From Arthrobacter sp. H35-D1 (GTDB lineage: Bacteria; Actinomycetota; Actinomycetes; Actinomycetales; Micrococcaceae): 64,000 nt of DNA. A model generated the notes under the pieces. It did no database searches, was not told where the DNA came from, and saw only the letters and a list, made by a program, of their open reading frames with translations. Shown in pieces: positions 17,639 through 26,041 of this stretch. The position numbers and the translations under genes are program-made. Location of the stretch: positions 263,124 to 327,123 of the forward strand of contig NZ_JASISP010000003.1 of NCBI RefSeq assembly GCF_030063185.1. Reading direction: 5' to 3'. The first letter of the stretch is position 1. The number at the start of each line of letters is the position of its first letter.

Positions 17639-18625
17639 CTAGGCAGACATTGGTCCGTACATGACATCCGAATCCCACTTGGTAAAGCCCAGCTGGCGGT
17701 ACAGCGAAACTGCCGCCTCATTGTCTGCATCAACGTAAAGCATAATGGCACGAAGACCGGCATTTTGCAGGTGGTCGATGCCCTGCCTGGTCAATGTCCG
17801 GCCCAGTCCCAGGCCTTGCGCTGCGGGAGCAACCCCCACCACGTACACCTCGCCCATGGCTGCCTGGCCGGCGCGAGCGGGGTGGACCTTCGTCCAGTGG
17901 AAGCCCAAAATCTCATCGGAGGTGTTCACGGCGAGGAAGAACCCGGCCGGATCAAACCATGGCTCGGCGATGCGGGCCTGCAGGTCCGGGAGCGTCAATG
18001 CACCCTGCTCGGGATGGTGGGCGAACGCGGCCGCATTGGCTGCCAGCCATGCCTGCTCGTCTTGGTGCGGGACAAATGTCCGCAACGTCACGCCGTCGGG
18101 CGCCGGGTAGTCAAGCGCGGACTGCACCGGCAGATCCGGGGACGACGGCGCCTGCCGGACCAAGCGCATGCGCCACAGTTCGCGGATGGCGCGGTAGCCG
18201 TAGCTGGCGGCAAGATCCGCGGCAGCCTCATGGCCGCCGTGGGACCAGGCCTTGATGCCCTGAAGTCCGCGGACCTCAATGAGTTTGTCAACCAGCATGG
18301 CGCCGACGCCTTCATTGCGATAGGACGGGTGCACCACGATCTCCAGCACACCTTCGCTGCCATCGAGAACCGCCACCGCCACACCGGCAAGGTCCTCGCC
18401 CGCTGTGGGGGAGGCATCCTCGGGGGCGTAGGTCAGCATGGTCAGGACACTGTGCGGGCCAGCTTGGGCGGATTTGAGTTCAACAAGGGTTTGTTCGGAA
18501 AAGGGCGGATTGCCGTCGGCGTCCTCAGCTGCATCAATCACAGTCTGAATCTCACACAGAAGCTCGGGGCCGGGCGCGCCCGGAACCACCGTCACCGGCC
18601 AGTTGTCAGTCTTTGCGGGGGTCAT
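17639..18625 (-). CDS. mshD: Mycothiol synthase MshD
   Basis: MshD acetylates Cys-GlcN-Ins with acetyl-CoA, the last step of mycothiol synthesis, giving Actinobacteria their main thiol buffer. The protein is about 328 residues and has two GNAT domains in tandem. The N-terminal one (about 55-150) has a degenerate CoA loop (HPSYRNEGVGAMLVDKL). The C-terminal one (about 180-328) has the canonical VAPAAQGLGLGRTLTRQGIDHL and ends LYVDADNEAAVSLYRQLGFTKWDSDVMY, the typical MshD tail. The frame begins at GTG 18631; the ATG at 18625 is preferred. No partner mycothiol genes lie nearby, as is usual. A candidate small RNA lies just upstream on the other strand. Confidence 0.95.
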   Translation of the reverse strand: MTPAKTDNWPVTVVPGAPGPELLCEIQTVIDAAEDADGNPPFSEQTLVELKSAQAGPHSVLTMLTYAPEDASPTAGEDLAGVAVAVLDGSEGVLEIVVHPSYRNEGVGAMLVDKLIEVRGLQGIKAWSHGGHEAAADLAASYGYRAIRELWRMRLVRQAPSSPDLPVQSALDYPAPDGVTLRTFVPHQDEQAWLAANAAAFAHHPEQGALTLPDLQARIAEPWFDPAGFFLAVNTSDEILGFHWTKVHPARAGQAAMGEVYVVGVAPAAQGLGLGRTLTRQGIDHLQNAGLRAIMLYVDADNEAAVSLYRQLGFTKWDSDVMYGPMSA

Positions 18626-18752
18626 AACCACAGCCTAGTGGGAGTGTCCAAGTGAATGCGAGATTCTGCGCCTGCGATTGTGCCGCAGCAGGCCGGCGAG
18701 TGCGTTGTACGGAGGCTGGTTTGCGCGTTGGCACGGCGGTGGCATACAGTTT

Positions 18753-18922
18753 GAGGGCAGCACAGCCGGGCGACCGGAGTGCGAAGGCAAATGCGGGAGC
18801 AAGCAGTTTCCTGTGGTTTGCGCTGGGGGGATGCACCAGTGGGGTGCCCTCGATACGTTCGACCCGTATGTCCTCCACCCATCCAGAAAGGCCCATTTCC
18901 GCATTGGAAATGGGCCTTTTGC
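18753..18922 (+). ncRNA. Candidate structured small RNA between mshD and the dehydrogenase
   Basis: The 369-base gap between mshD and the next minus-strand gene has no credible ORF but has the parts of a small RNA gene on the plus strand. TTGCGC (18721-18726), an 18-base spacer and TACAGT (18745-18750) form a promoter-like pair. Downstream, GCAC (18760-18763) and CCGG (18766-18769) pair with CCGG (18774-18777) and GTGC (18779-18782) around a GCGA (GNRA-type) loop. GCAAA (18787) can pair with TTTGC (18817). GAGGGCA (18753) can pair with TGCCCTC (18845), competing with a local GCACC/GGTGC hairpin. ATACG/CGTAT (18853/18865) follows, and then an intrinsic terminator with TTTT. No known family was recognised. 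The 5' end is uncertain. A minus-strand leader of mshD is the main alternative. Confidence 0.4.
18887..18919. terminator. Intrinsic terminator, bidirectional
   Basis: A perfect 14-base-pair stem (18887-18900 with 18906-18919) closes a GCATT loop, with TTTT on the plus side and TTTCT on the minus side. On the minus strand it would end the dehydrogenase transcript, 76 bases after its stop. On the plus strand it would end the candidate small RNA, as no plus-strand gene precedes it. Confidence 0.88.
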
Positions 18923-18994
18923 TGTCCCGGACCAAATTCGGGACTAAACCTGCGGTTAAACAGTGGGTTGGATGGGGTGCACCAATTCAGCTGT

Positions 18995-20023
18995 TCAGGC
19001 GCTCAAGCCCAGATCGGCTGCATGGACTTGGGCATCCAGCGGTTCATTGTTGAGGTAGTGGGCCAAGTCGTTGAGCGCCATGTCGGACATCCTGCGCGTT
19101 TCCGTCCCCAACGATCCGGCGACGTGCGGGGTCAAAACTACGTTGGGAAGCTCATACAGGATGGAATCGGCGTTGAGCGGTTCGGGGTCGGTCACATCCA
19201 AGATGGCTGTGATGCGGCCACTCCTGCACGCTTCTTCCAGCGCAACCGTGTCAATGAGCGAACCGCGGCCGGTGTTGATCAAGGTGGCGTCGTCCGCCAA
19301 GGCGGCAAGCTCCGAGGCTCCGATCATGTGCCGCGTGCTGGGCAGTTCGGGTGCATGCAGGGAGAGTATGTCCACCGCCGGGATGAGCTCCTCCAGCGGG
19401 AGCAGTGTGGCGCCGGCTGCGGCAACCTCGGCCGGGTCGGCGTAGGGGTCCGCCACGAGAACGCGCACATCCTGCAACATCTGCAGCAGCTCAACAACGC
19501 GCCGGCCAATCCTGGAATAGCCCACCACCCCAACGGTCCTGCCCACGTTGCCGAGCTCCCCGCGCAGATGTCCGTAGTTGTTTGATCCCTTGTGGGTGCG
19601 TGCGTCGTTGGCCAGCACCTGCGCGCGCTTGCCGGCGAGGATGATCGTTGCCAAAGTAAATTCGGCCACGGGAATGGCGTTGGCATCGGCACCGTTGGAA
19701 ACAATAATTCCGCGGTTCCAAAGGGCTGCGCTGACAAAGGGGCGCACAGTGCCTGCGCAGTGGAAGACGGCCTTGAGCTTGGGCAGCCGGGCCAGCTGTG
19801 CCTCGTCAAGCATGGGCACGCCCCAACTGGTGACAAGAATTTCAACGTCGGCCAGCCGCCCGGCAACTGCGGGGTCCGCAAGGGAGTCTGTTGACACGGG
19901 AGTGCCCACCCGGACCAATGACCTCAACCGTTCAAGGCGCTGGGCGTCAAACTGCGTTTCGAAGGTGCCGTGGTCCATGACCAGGAGTGTTTCGGGGCCG
20001 GGAGCGTGTGTCGATTGAGCCAA
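18995..20023 (-). CDS. D-isomer-type 2-hydroxyacid dehydrogenase
   Basis: This is a 342-residue NAD-dependent oxidoreductase of the D-2-hydroxyacid dehydrogenase family. The Rossmann fingerprint is VGVVGYSRIGRRVVELL near residue 165, in which the usual first glycines are partly replaced (GYSRIG). Catalytic residues fall in the normal places: Arg in INTGRGSLID, Glu in DVTDPEPL, His in LTPHVAGSLG. The N-terminal catalytic half has HCAGTVRPFVSAALW. The TTG start is favoured by GAGAGGAA upstream. The substrate is unknown; many relatives act on glyoxylate, hydroxypyruvate or phosphoglycerate. Its stop is followed by an intrinsic terminator, and glnR lies 66 bases upstream in the same direction. 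Confidence 0.88.
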   Translation of the reverse strand: MAQSTHAPGPETLLVMDHGTFETQFDAQRLERLRSLVRVGTPVSTDSLADPAVAGRLADVEILVTSWGVPMLDEAQLARLPKLKAVFHCAGTVRPFVSAALWNRGIIVSNGADANAIPVAEFTLATIILAGKRAQVLANDARTHKGSNNYGHLRGELGNVGRTVGVVGYSRIGRRVVELLQMLQDVRVLVADPYADPAEVAAAGATLLPLEELIPAVDILSLHAPELPSTRHMIGASELAALADDATLINTGRGSLIDTVALEEACRSGRITAILDVTDPEPLNADSILYELPNVVLTPHVAGSLGTETRRMSDMALNDLAHYLNNEPLDAQVHAADLGLSA

Positions 20024-20089
20024 GGTGCGGGTTCCTCTCGTTGGTCATCCCAGGTTGCGGTGGGGCAAAGTGCTTGAAGGCCGAGGCAG

Positions 20090-20788
20090 CTACGCGTCCG
20101 TGAGAGCGTCGTCGGGAGTCTTGGACACGCTGAGAAGGTAGCCCACGTTCCTGACGGTGCTGATCAGTTTTTCATTCTCGGGACCCAGCTTTGCACGCAG
20201 GCGCCGAACATGGACATCTACCGTGCGGGTGCCGCCGTAGTAGTCGTAGCCCCACACCTCGTTCAGCAACTGGGATCTGGTGAAAACACGTCCCGGATGC
20301 TGTGCAAGGTATTTCAGCAGCTCGAATTCCTTGTATGTCAGGTTCAGCGCCGATCCGTGCACCCGGGCCGTGTAGCTGTCCTCGTCAATAACAATGCCTG
20401 CGGCTTGGATTTCCTGGTGTGTGCTGTCTTCCACGCTGCTTGCACGGGTCAAGGCCAGCCGGATGCGCCCTTCCACCTCTGCCGGTCCGGCAGAGTCAAG
20501 AACAACGTCGTCTGCCGCCCACGATGCTGTGACTGCCGCCATGCCGCCTTCCGTCAAGACCAGCAGCAAGGGGACGCTGATGCCGGTGGCGCGCAGCAGC
20601 TGGCTCAGCGACCGGGAACCGGCCAAATCCTTGCGGGCGTCCACCATGATGAGGTCGGCGGGCTTGGCGTCCAGCAGCGCGGTGGGCACTGCCGGAAGAA
20701 TGCGGACGTTGTGGCTGAGGAATTCCAGTGCCGGCAGAACCTCCACGGAACTGCCGCGGTGGTTGGTCAACAATAAAATCTGCGACAT
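20090..20788 (-). CDS. glnR: Orphan response regulator GlnR (nitrogen control)
   Basis: This is a 232-residue OmpR-type regulator that closely resembles actinobacterial GlnR. That protein activates or represses nitrogen genes such as glnA, amtB and nirB. The N-terminal receiver (1-110) begins [20 protein letters not shown] and has [19 protein letters not shown] and [19 protein letters not shown], all GlnR-like. The C-terminal winged helix (130-222) has [53 protein letters not shown] and TVRNVGYLL. GlnR receivers lack a full phosphorylation pocket and work as constitutive dimers; no histidine kinase is adjacent here, consistent with that. AGGAAG lies just before ATG. Confidence 0.92.
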   Translation of the reverse strand: MSQILLLTNHRGSSVEVLPALEFLSHNVRILPAVPTALLDAKPADLIMVDARKDLAGSRSLSQLLRATGISVPLLLVLTEGGMAAVTASWAADDVVLDSAGPAEVEGRIRLALTRASSVEDSTHQEIQAAGIVIDEDSYTARVHGSALNLTYKEFELLKYLAQHPGRVFTRSQLLNEVWGYDYYGGTRTVDVHVRRLRAKLGPENEKLISTVRNVGYLLSVSKTPDDALTDA

Positions 20789-20933
20789 GACTTCCTAACA
20801 AAGTGCATCAAACACGCATCTTTCAGCGACGAACAAGCCGCAGGCCCCTGGATGACAGGGGTCAATGAATCAAGACGCCCCGCCCGCGGGGGTTGTTCCA
20901 CAGTGTACCGGCAGAATAAGGCAGGATTGGTGT

Positions 20934-21668
20934 GTGAAGTCATCAATTGCCGGACTTATTTCAATCATTGCGCTGGTGCTGCTGGTGGCAGCGCACTATC
21001 TGGGCCTGGGCTGGACGGTGGGTGTGGGGATAGCCCTTGCCGCTGCTTTTGGTTACGGCTGGCCGTATTATTTGGGTATCCCGGCCAAGAAAACACTGGG
21101 CACCGTCATCGCGCTGACCGGTGCGGGCTCCGCCCTGACTGCCGGCTTGGATGCCGGCGGCGACTACCTTGTCTGGACGCCCATCATGATCGCGGTGGGT
21201 TTCGCTGCCGTGATGGTGGTTCAACTCATTCGGGGCACTGGGCAAAAGTATCGTTTGGAATCCACGCTCGGGGCAGGAACAGGCGTGGCCATAGCCGGTT
21301 TTGCCAGTGGATGGGTGGCCTCCATCCGGTTCCTGGGCGAACCGGGCATGACCCTGATCGTGGCCATCAGCGCCGTCGTGGCCATTGCCGTGGGCATGCT
21401 GTCGTGGCCTGATCGGGTGCTTGCCCCGCTGGCGATCGTCCTGGCAGCGTTGGCCGGCCCCCTTGCCGCTTTGATCTTCTCCGATGTGCGCGTTCTGCAG
21501 GCTGCCGTCCTGGGCGTTCTGGTGGGGGCTGTCATGGCCGCCTTCCGCCAGTTGAGGACGCTGTCCAGGGAGCCGGGGCACCTGATTGGGGTTGTGTCGT
21601 CGGCACTGGCGCCCATTCTGTCCCTGGGCGCCCTTGTGTACTTTGTGGAAAAATTGGTCTTGCACTAG
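20934..21668 (+). CDS. Conserved-looking membrane protein of unknown function
   Basis: This is a 244-residue hydrophobic protein with about 8 membrane helices, starting at residues 5-25 (AGLISIIALVLLVAAHYLG). Motifs seen are GIPAKKTLGTVIALTGAGSALTAGL and QLIRGTGQKYRLESTLGAGTGV. Its short polar loops resemble a permease or accessory subunit, but no family was recognised. GTG 20934 is chosen over the upstream ATG 20865 because AGGCAGGA precedes it and the hydrophobic core starts right after. It is divergent from glnR, so the 145-base gap contains both promoters. Two more plus-strand genes follow closely. Confidence 0.82.
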   Translation: MKSSIAGLISIIALVLLVAAHYLGLGWTVGVGIALAAAFGYGWPYYLGIPAKKTLGTVIALTGAGSALTAGLDAGGDYLVWTPIMIAVGFAAVMVVQLIRGTGQKYRLESTLGAGTGVAIAGFASGWVASIRFLGEPGMTLIVAISAVVAIAVGMLSWPDRVLAPLAIVLAALAGPLAALIFSDVRVLQAAVLGVLVGAVMAAFRQLRTLSREPGHLIGVVSSALAPILSLGALVYFVEKLVLH

Positions 21669-21734
21669 GCTCGCATCCACCCCGTCATGGAGCGGCCTGT
21701 CAGGAAGCACGGGAGAACATTGTAGGATGGAATT

Positions 21735-21848
21735 ATGAGCGTACTTGCCTTGGAAATCTTCTACATCTGTCTTTTGGTGGTGGCCAGCGTGGTCATGGCC
21801 TGGTTTGCCGGACTGGTGGTGTGGCGCTTGTACAAGGGTCAGCAGTAA
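21735..21848 (+). CDS. 37-residue single-helix membrane protein
   Basis: A short frame reads MSVLALEIFYICLLVVASVV, then a Trp-Phe-Ala-Gly turn and a basic end (VWRLYKGQQ). It gives one clear membrane helix with a basic cytoplasmic tail. AGGATGG lies 5-8 bases before ATG. It sits 6 bases before the nitrobindin-like gene, so it probably belongs to that operon. The sequence is compositionally like its neighbours and has normal high-GC codon use. It was missed by the usual 60-residue cut-off. Function unknown. Confidence 0.7.
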   Translation: MSVLALEIFYICLLVVASVVMAWFAGLVVWRLYKGQQ

Positions 21849-21854
21849 CCTGCC

Positions 21855-22457
21855 ATGCCCATTGAGATTCCCACCGACCTGACCCCGGAATTGGTTCCGC
21901 TGTCCTGGCTGCTTGGCACTTGGAGTGGTGCCGGCCGCCTTGGCGCCGGAGAAGCCGACGACGAGCACTTCCTCCAAACGGCCACTTTCAAAGCCAATGG
22001 ACTGCCCTATCTGCAGTACTCGGCGGAATCGTGGCTGACGGATGAAGAGGGTGCCATTCTGCGCCCGTTGTCCGTGGAAACGGGCTTTTGGCAGCTTGAC
22101 CGGCCCATGAACGACGCCGACGGCGGTCCGGGCCTGATCCCTGCCGACACGGTTCCGGCCCTGCGGACGGCAGACGATGTGGAAGCCCTGCGCAATGCCG
22201 ACGGGGGCTTTGACCTCATGGCCAACATTGTCCATCCTGGGGGCATCTCCGAACTGTACTACGGCACTATCAAGGGCCCGCAGATCCAGCTTTCCACCGA
22301 CGCAGTCATGCGCGGTGCCGGAGCCAAGGACTACACCGCAGCAACCCGTATTTTTGGGCTCGTGAACGGCGACCTTTATTGGCGCTGGGACGTGGCCGCA
22401 CAGGGGAAATCCCTTGACGCGCATGCTTCGGCAGCGCTGCACAAGATCAACTCCTAG
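21855..22457 (+). CDS. Nitrobindin-like (FABP/DUF1794) protein
   Basis: This is a 200-residue beta-barrel protein of the nitrobindin/THAP4-like family, which binds ferric heme and reacts with NO or peroxynitrite. The family signature at the N-terminus is WLLGTWSGAGRLG (residues 19-31). LQYSAESWLTDEEG and ETGFWQLDRP follow. The C-terminal HASAALHK contains the histidine that in this family is the proximal heme ligand. The protein is shown as long as its actinobacterial relatives. The gene is 6 bases after the small membrane protein gene and about 56 bases before ygfZ, all on the same strand. Confidence 0.88.
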   Translation: MPIEIPTDLTPELVPLSWLLGTWSGAGRLGAGEADDEHFLQTATFKANGLPYLQYSAESWLTDEEGAILRPLSVETGFWQLDRPMNDADGGPGLIPADTVPALRTADDVEALRNADGGFDLMANIVHPGGISELYYGTIKGPQIQLSTDAVMRGAGAKDYTAATRIFGLVNGDLYWRWDVAAQGKSLDAHASAALHKINS

Positions 22458-22513
22458 CCGCCGCCCGCCCCGGGTGGCGGAATAGGCCGCTGAGGGAAGG
22501 CGTTGCAAGCGTT

Positions 22514-23611
22514 ATGAGCTATTTGAGTCCTTTGTTGAACCGTCACGGAGCCGTGCAGGCAGGCGGGCTGGACGCCGGCGTCGCAGCCCACTATGGGGAT
22601 CCCAACCGCGAACAACGCCTGCTGGCCGGATATTTGGGCAAACCAGGGACCGCCGTCGTGGATCTTTCCCACCGCGGAGTGGTGAGCGTGGCAGGCCCGG
22701 ATCGGCTGAGCTGGCTCAATACCTTGTCCAGCCAAGAGTTGACGGCCTTGGCGCCCAACACTGGAACCGAGCTGTTGTTGCTCACCGTCCAAGGCCGCAT
22801 CGAGTTTGACGCGAGGGTGGTGGACGACGGCGGCACCACCTGGTTGATTGTCGAAGCCGAGGAAGCTGCACCCTTGGCCCAGTGGCTTGCCTCCATGAAG
22901 TTCATGTTGCGCGTTGAAGTTGCCGATGTTTCGGCCGAGTGGGCCGTGGTCGGCTCGGTTTCAGAGGTTCCCGAATGGGACGAGTACTTGGCTTGGGTTG
23001 ACCCGTGGCCGCACCTTGGTGCCGGCGGCTACAGCTACGCGGCTGTTCCCGAGGCCGAACATCCCGGCCTTGAACGTCCGTGGCGCGAATACCTCATCCC
23101 GGCAGGCGAGCTTGAATCAGCTGTGGGACAGCGCCCCCTGGCGGGTGTCTGGGCGGCAGAAGCCCTGCGCCTTGCCGCATGGCGCCCCCGTCGCGGAGCC
23201 GAAACCGACAGTAAAACCATTCCCCATGAACTTGATCTGCTGCGCACCGCCGTCCACTTGTCCAAGGGTTGTTACAAGGGGCAGGAAACAGTCGCCCGGG
23301 TTCACAATTTGGGCCGCCCGCCGCGCCGGCTGGTGTTCTTGCAGCTTGACGGATCCTTGCACACACTCCCGGCTCCAGGCAGCGAGGTCATCCTCGAGGA
23401 CCGTGTGGTGGGAACGGTCACCTCCGTGGCCCAGCACTTTGAAATGGGTCCCATCGCCTTGGCCGTGGTGAAGCGCTCAGTGGACCCCGACGCTGTTTTG
23501 AGCGTTGACGACGCCGGTGAAAGGTATCCTGCCAACCAGGAAATCATTGTTGCCACCGACGCCGGACAGGTAGTGGGCAGGCAGACAGGGTTCTTGCGCG
23601 TCCCCAAGTGA
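22514..23611 (+). CDS. ygfZ: Folate-binding YgfZ/CAF17 family protein
   Basis: YgfZ proteins use tetrahydrofolate in the repair or insertion of Fe-S clusters into certain enzymes. The 365-residue sequence has the diagnostic motif K-G-C-Y-x-G-Q-E (LSKGCYKGQETVARVHNLGR near residue 255), which includes the conserved cysteine. The N-terminal half reads like a glycine-cleavage T-protein fold: GDPNREQRLLAG, then VVDLSHRGVVSVAGPDRLSWL and LTVQGRIEFDARVV. The C-terminal barrel has VGTVTSVAQHFEMGPIALAVVKR. It follows the nitrobindin-like gene in the same orientation, a common actinobacterial pairing. ATG is spaced from AGGGAAGG. Confidence 0.95.
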   Translation: MSYLSPLLNRHGAVQAGGLDAGVAAHYGDPNREQRLLAGYLGKPGTAVVDLSHRGVVSVAGPDRLSWLNTLSSQELTALAPNTGTELLLLTVQGRIEFDARVVDDGGTTWLIVEAEEAAPLAQWLASMKFMLRVEVADVSAEWAVVGSVSEVPEWDEYLAWVDPWPHLGAGGYSYAAVPEAEHPGLERPWREYLIPAGELESAVGQRPLAGVWAAEALRLAAWRPRRGAETDSKTIPHELDLLRTAVHLSKGCYKGQETVARVHNLGRPPRRLVFLQLDGSLHTLPAPGSEVILEDRVVGTVTSVAQHFEMGPIALAVVKRSVDPDAVLSVDDAGERYPANQEIIVATDAGQVVGRQTGFLRVPK

Positions 23612-23690
23612 GCGACGGAACCGCGTGGTCCTCGCCGCACGGGAAGCTCACCCGCATGGCCGTTGCCCTGTATGGAACCTGTCCTGCATG

Positions 23691-23715
23691 ACCCTCGTCC
23701 CGTGACGACGAGGGT
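23691..23715 (+). terminator. Hairpin after ygfZ
   Basis: A 9-base-pair perfect stem (23691-23699 with 23707-23715) and a 7-base loop lie 80 bases after the ygfZ stop. No T run follows, so termination is a guess. The rest of the 262-base gap before the PadR gene holds no gene. Confidence 0.45.
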
Positions 23716-23873
23716 GGTGCTGCATGGCGGGTTGTTGTGGGTGAAACGGGCCACGCTATTCCATCTGGAATACTTCTTGTGGAACAATGGCAAATGCGTG
23801 CAAGCCCGCATTCCATCGCGGGTTGCAAGCCGAGTGAACAACCAGCAGGGAAACGTTGCGGAAAGGGCCGGAC

Positions 23874-24470
23874 ATGCCGTCAGGACAACAACTCTCGCCG
23901 TTGGCCATGGCCGCATTGGGCCTGCTGGCGGAACGGGCCATGCATCCGTATGAGATGTACCAGCTGCTGATGCATCGCCATGAAGACCGCCTGCTCAAGG
24001 TCAGGCCGGGCACGTTGTACCACGCCGTTGGCCGGTTGGCCGGGGCGGCACTGGTGGAGACCATTGGAACCACCCGGGACGGAAACCGCCCTGAACGCAC
24101 CGTGTACGCCATCCTTCCTGCAGGTCGGGAGCGTCTGGCCGCGAACCTGCGCACCTTGCTGGCACAACCTGTCAAGGAATACCCCCGCTTCACGCAGGCA
24201 CTTTCCGAAGCACACAACCTGCCGGCTGCGGAAGTCATTGAACTCTTGGAAACCCGCAGTGAGACGCTGGAGAAAGAGCTTGCCGTCCTTGAAGCCGACA
24301 GGAAATTGGCCCTTGCCCGAGAGGCGCCACGCCAGTACTGGATTGATGTGGGCTACAGGGAACACCAGCTCACCGCTGAACTCGACTGGTTGCAGCGTTT
24401 CTGCGGCGATCTTGACAGCGGTTCATTGCCCTGGCGAGACGAAACCCCGCCTGTCCGACCGGGGATTTAG
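23874..24470 (+). CDS. PadR-family transcriptional regulator
   Basis: This is a 198-residue regulator. The N-terminal PadR winged helix reads LSPLAMAALGLLAERAMHPYEMYQLL, then VRPGTLYHAVGRLAGAALVE and GNRPERTVYAILPAGRE. The C-terminal half (100-190) is a long coiled coil plus helix (VIELLETRSETLEKELAVLEADRK) used for dimerisation in subfamily-1 PadR proteins. TTG 23856 is the ORF start, but ATG 23874 is preferred because GGAAAGG lies 10 bases upstream. It lies 65 bases before an MFS exporter on the same strand. The regulator probably represses this operon and is released by a toxic aromatic or drug ligand; that is inferred from the family. Confidence 0.9.
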   Translation: MPSGQQLSPLAMAALGLLAERAMHPYEMYQLLMHRHEDRLLKVRPGTLYHAVGRLAGAALVETIGTTRDGNRPERTVYAILPAGRERLAANLRTLLAQPVKEYPRFTQALSEAHNLPAAEVIELLETRSETLEKELAVLEADRKLALAREAPRQYWIDVGYREHQLTAELDWLQRFCGDLDSGSLPWRDETPPVRPGI

Positions 24471-24535
24471 AGCCACAGCTGGCACAACAAGCACGCACAC
24501 CTTGAACAACAGTTCCCAACACTAAGGATCAGCCC

Positions 24536-26041
24536 ATGGAAATCGTGGCAAAGCCGTGGCCCGCTCTGTGGGCACTCGTTCTGGGGTTCTTCATGATCCT
24601 GGTGGATTCCACCATAGTCTCGGTGGCCAACCCCAAGATCATGGAAGGGCTCAATACCGACATCAACTCCGTCATCTGGGTAACGAGTGCCTACCTTCTG
24701 GCTTATGCCGTGCCGCTGCTGGTGACCGGCAGGCTCGGTGACAAGTACGGGCCCAAAAAGCTCTATCTGACGGGATTGACGGTCTTCACCCTGGCCTCTC
24801 TGTGGTGCGGATTGTCAGGGGACATCGGCATGCTGATCCTTGCCCGTGCGGTGCAGGGCTTGGGTGCTGCCATGATGACGCCACAAACCATGGCAGTCAT
24901 CACGCGCATCTTTGCACCCGACAAGCGTGGCCCGGCCATGGGCCTCTGGGGTGCCACGGCCGGGGTTGCCATGTTGGTGGGCCCCATCCTCGGCGGCGTT
25001 TTGGTGGATGGCTTGGGCTGGGAATGGATCTTCTTCGTCAACGTTCCGGTGGGCGTGGTGGCTTTCGCCATGGCATGGCGGCTGGTGCCGAAATTGCAGA
25101 CCCACGACCACAAGTTCGACCTGCTGGGAGTCCTGCTCAGCTCCGCCGGGCTGTTGCTGCTTGTCTTTGGTATTCAGGAAGGCGAGACCTACAACTGGGG
25201 CACCATCACCGGTCCTCTTACGGTCTGGAGCCTGATCATTGCCGGAATTCTCTTCCTGCTGCTCTTTGTCGGTTGGCAAGCCATCAACAAGGGCGAACCG
25301 CTGGTGCGCCTGCACTTGTTCAAGGTGCGGAATTTTTCCCTGGCCAACATAGCCATTACCACCATGGGGTTCAGCATCACGGCCATGAGCCTGCCGCTGT
25401 TCTTCTATTACCAGCTGGTGCGGGGCCTGACCCCCACCCAGTCCGCGCTCATGCTGGTTCCCATGGCGCTGTTTTCCGGGATCCTGGCACCCTTCATCGG
25501 CAAGCTTGTGGACATTGTGAACCCGCGTTATGTGGCTTTCACCGGCTTTATCCTGATGTCCGTCTCCTTGGCCTGGACGTCTTTCTTGATGACCCCGGAG
25601 ACGCCCATCTGGCTGTTCCTGCTCCCCAGCGGACTGTTGGGCATAGCCAGCTCCGGCATCTGGGCGCCGCTTTCGACAACGGCCACCCGGAACCTGGGAC
25701 CACGCGAAGCCGGCGCCGGGGCCGGGGTTTACAACACGACCCGGCAAATTGGTTCAGTGCTGGGAAGCGCCGCAATTGCTGCGCTCATCGCGGCACGGCT
25801 GGCCGCTGAAATGCCGGCAGGTTCGGCAGCACAGGCTGCCGGGATGGCAGGGCCCCTGCCGGAGTCCCTGCATGCGGGCTTCGCCACGGCCATGTCCCAG
25901 TCGACCCTGCTCCCGGCAGCGGCCGTCCTGCTGGGGGCGGCCATGGTCATCATGTTTGCCAAACCGCGGCCTGTATCCGCGATTTATGCGGAATTTAGCG
26001 AGCCTGAAGGGCAACCTGAGTCTGCAAGCCGGCAACATTAA
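24536..26041 (+). CDS. DHA2-family MFS drug exporter
   Basis: This is a 501-residue protein with the 14-helix pattern of EmrB/QacA-type drug:H+ antiporters. Helix 1 carries VLGFFMILVDSTIVSVANPKI, the DHA2 motif with D26 in the membrane. Loop 2-3 has the GRLGDKYGPKKLYLTGL signature, and helix 5 has the antiporter motif (GPILGGVLVDGLGWEWIFFVNVPVG). The last helices end near residue 475. Being co-oriented with a PadR regulator suggests induced efflux of a toxic compound. Its 3' end overlaps the convergent GNAT gene by 47 bases, so there is no terminator between them. Confidence 0.93.
   Translation: MEIVAKPWPALWALVLGFFMILVDSTIVSVANPKIMEGLNTDINSVIWVTSAYLLAYAVPLLVTGRLGDKYGPKKLYLTGLTVFTLASLWCGLSGDIGMLILARAVQGLGAAMMTPQTMAVITRIFAPDKRGPAMGLWGATAGVAMLVGPILGGVLVDGLGWEWIFFVNVPVGVVAFAMAWRLVPKLQTHDHKFDLLGVLLSSAGLLLLVFGIQEGETYNWGTITGPLTVWSLIIAGILFLLLFVGWQAINKGEPLVRLHLFKVRNFSLANIAITTMGFSITAMSLPLFFYYQLVRGLTPTQSALMLVPMALFSGILAPFIGKLVDIVNPRYVAFTGFILMSVSLAWTSFLMTPETPIWLFLLPSGLLGIASSGIWAPLSTTATRNLGPREAGAGAGVYNTTRQIGSVLGSAAIAALIAARLAAEMPAGSAAQAAGMAGPLPESLHAGFATAMSQSTLLPAAAVLLGAAMVIMFAKPRPVSAIYAEFSEPEGQPESASRQH

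Noticed and set aside
20961-22508. A 515-residue minus-strand frame
   Set aside because: It is antisense to three well-supported plus-strand genes and has the His/Gln-rich composition of a shadow frame.
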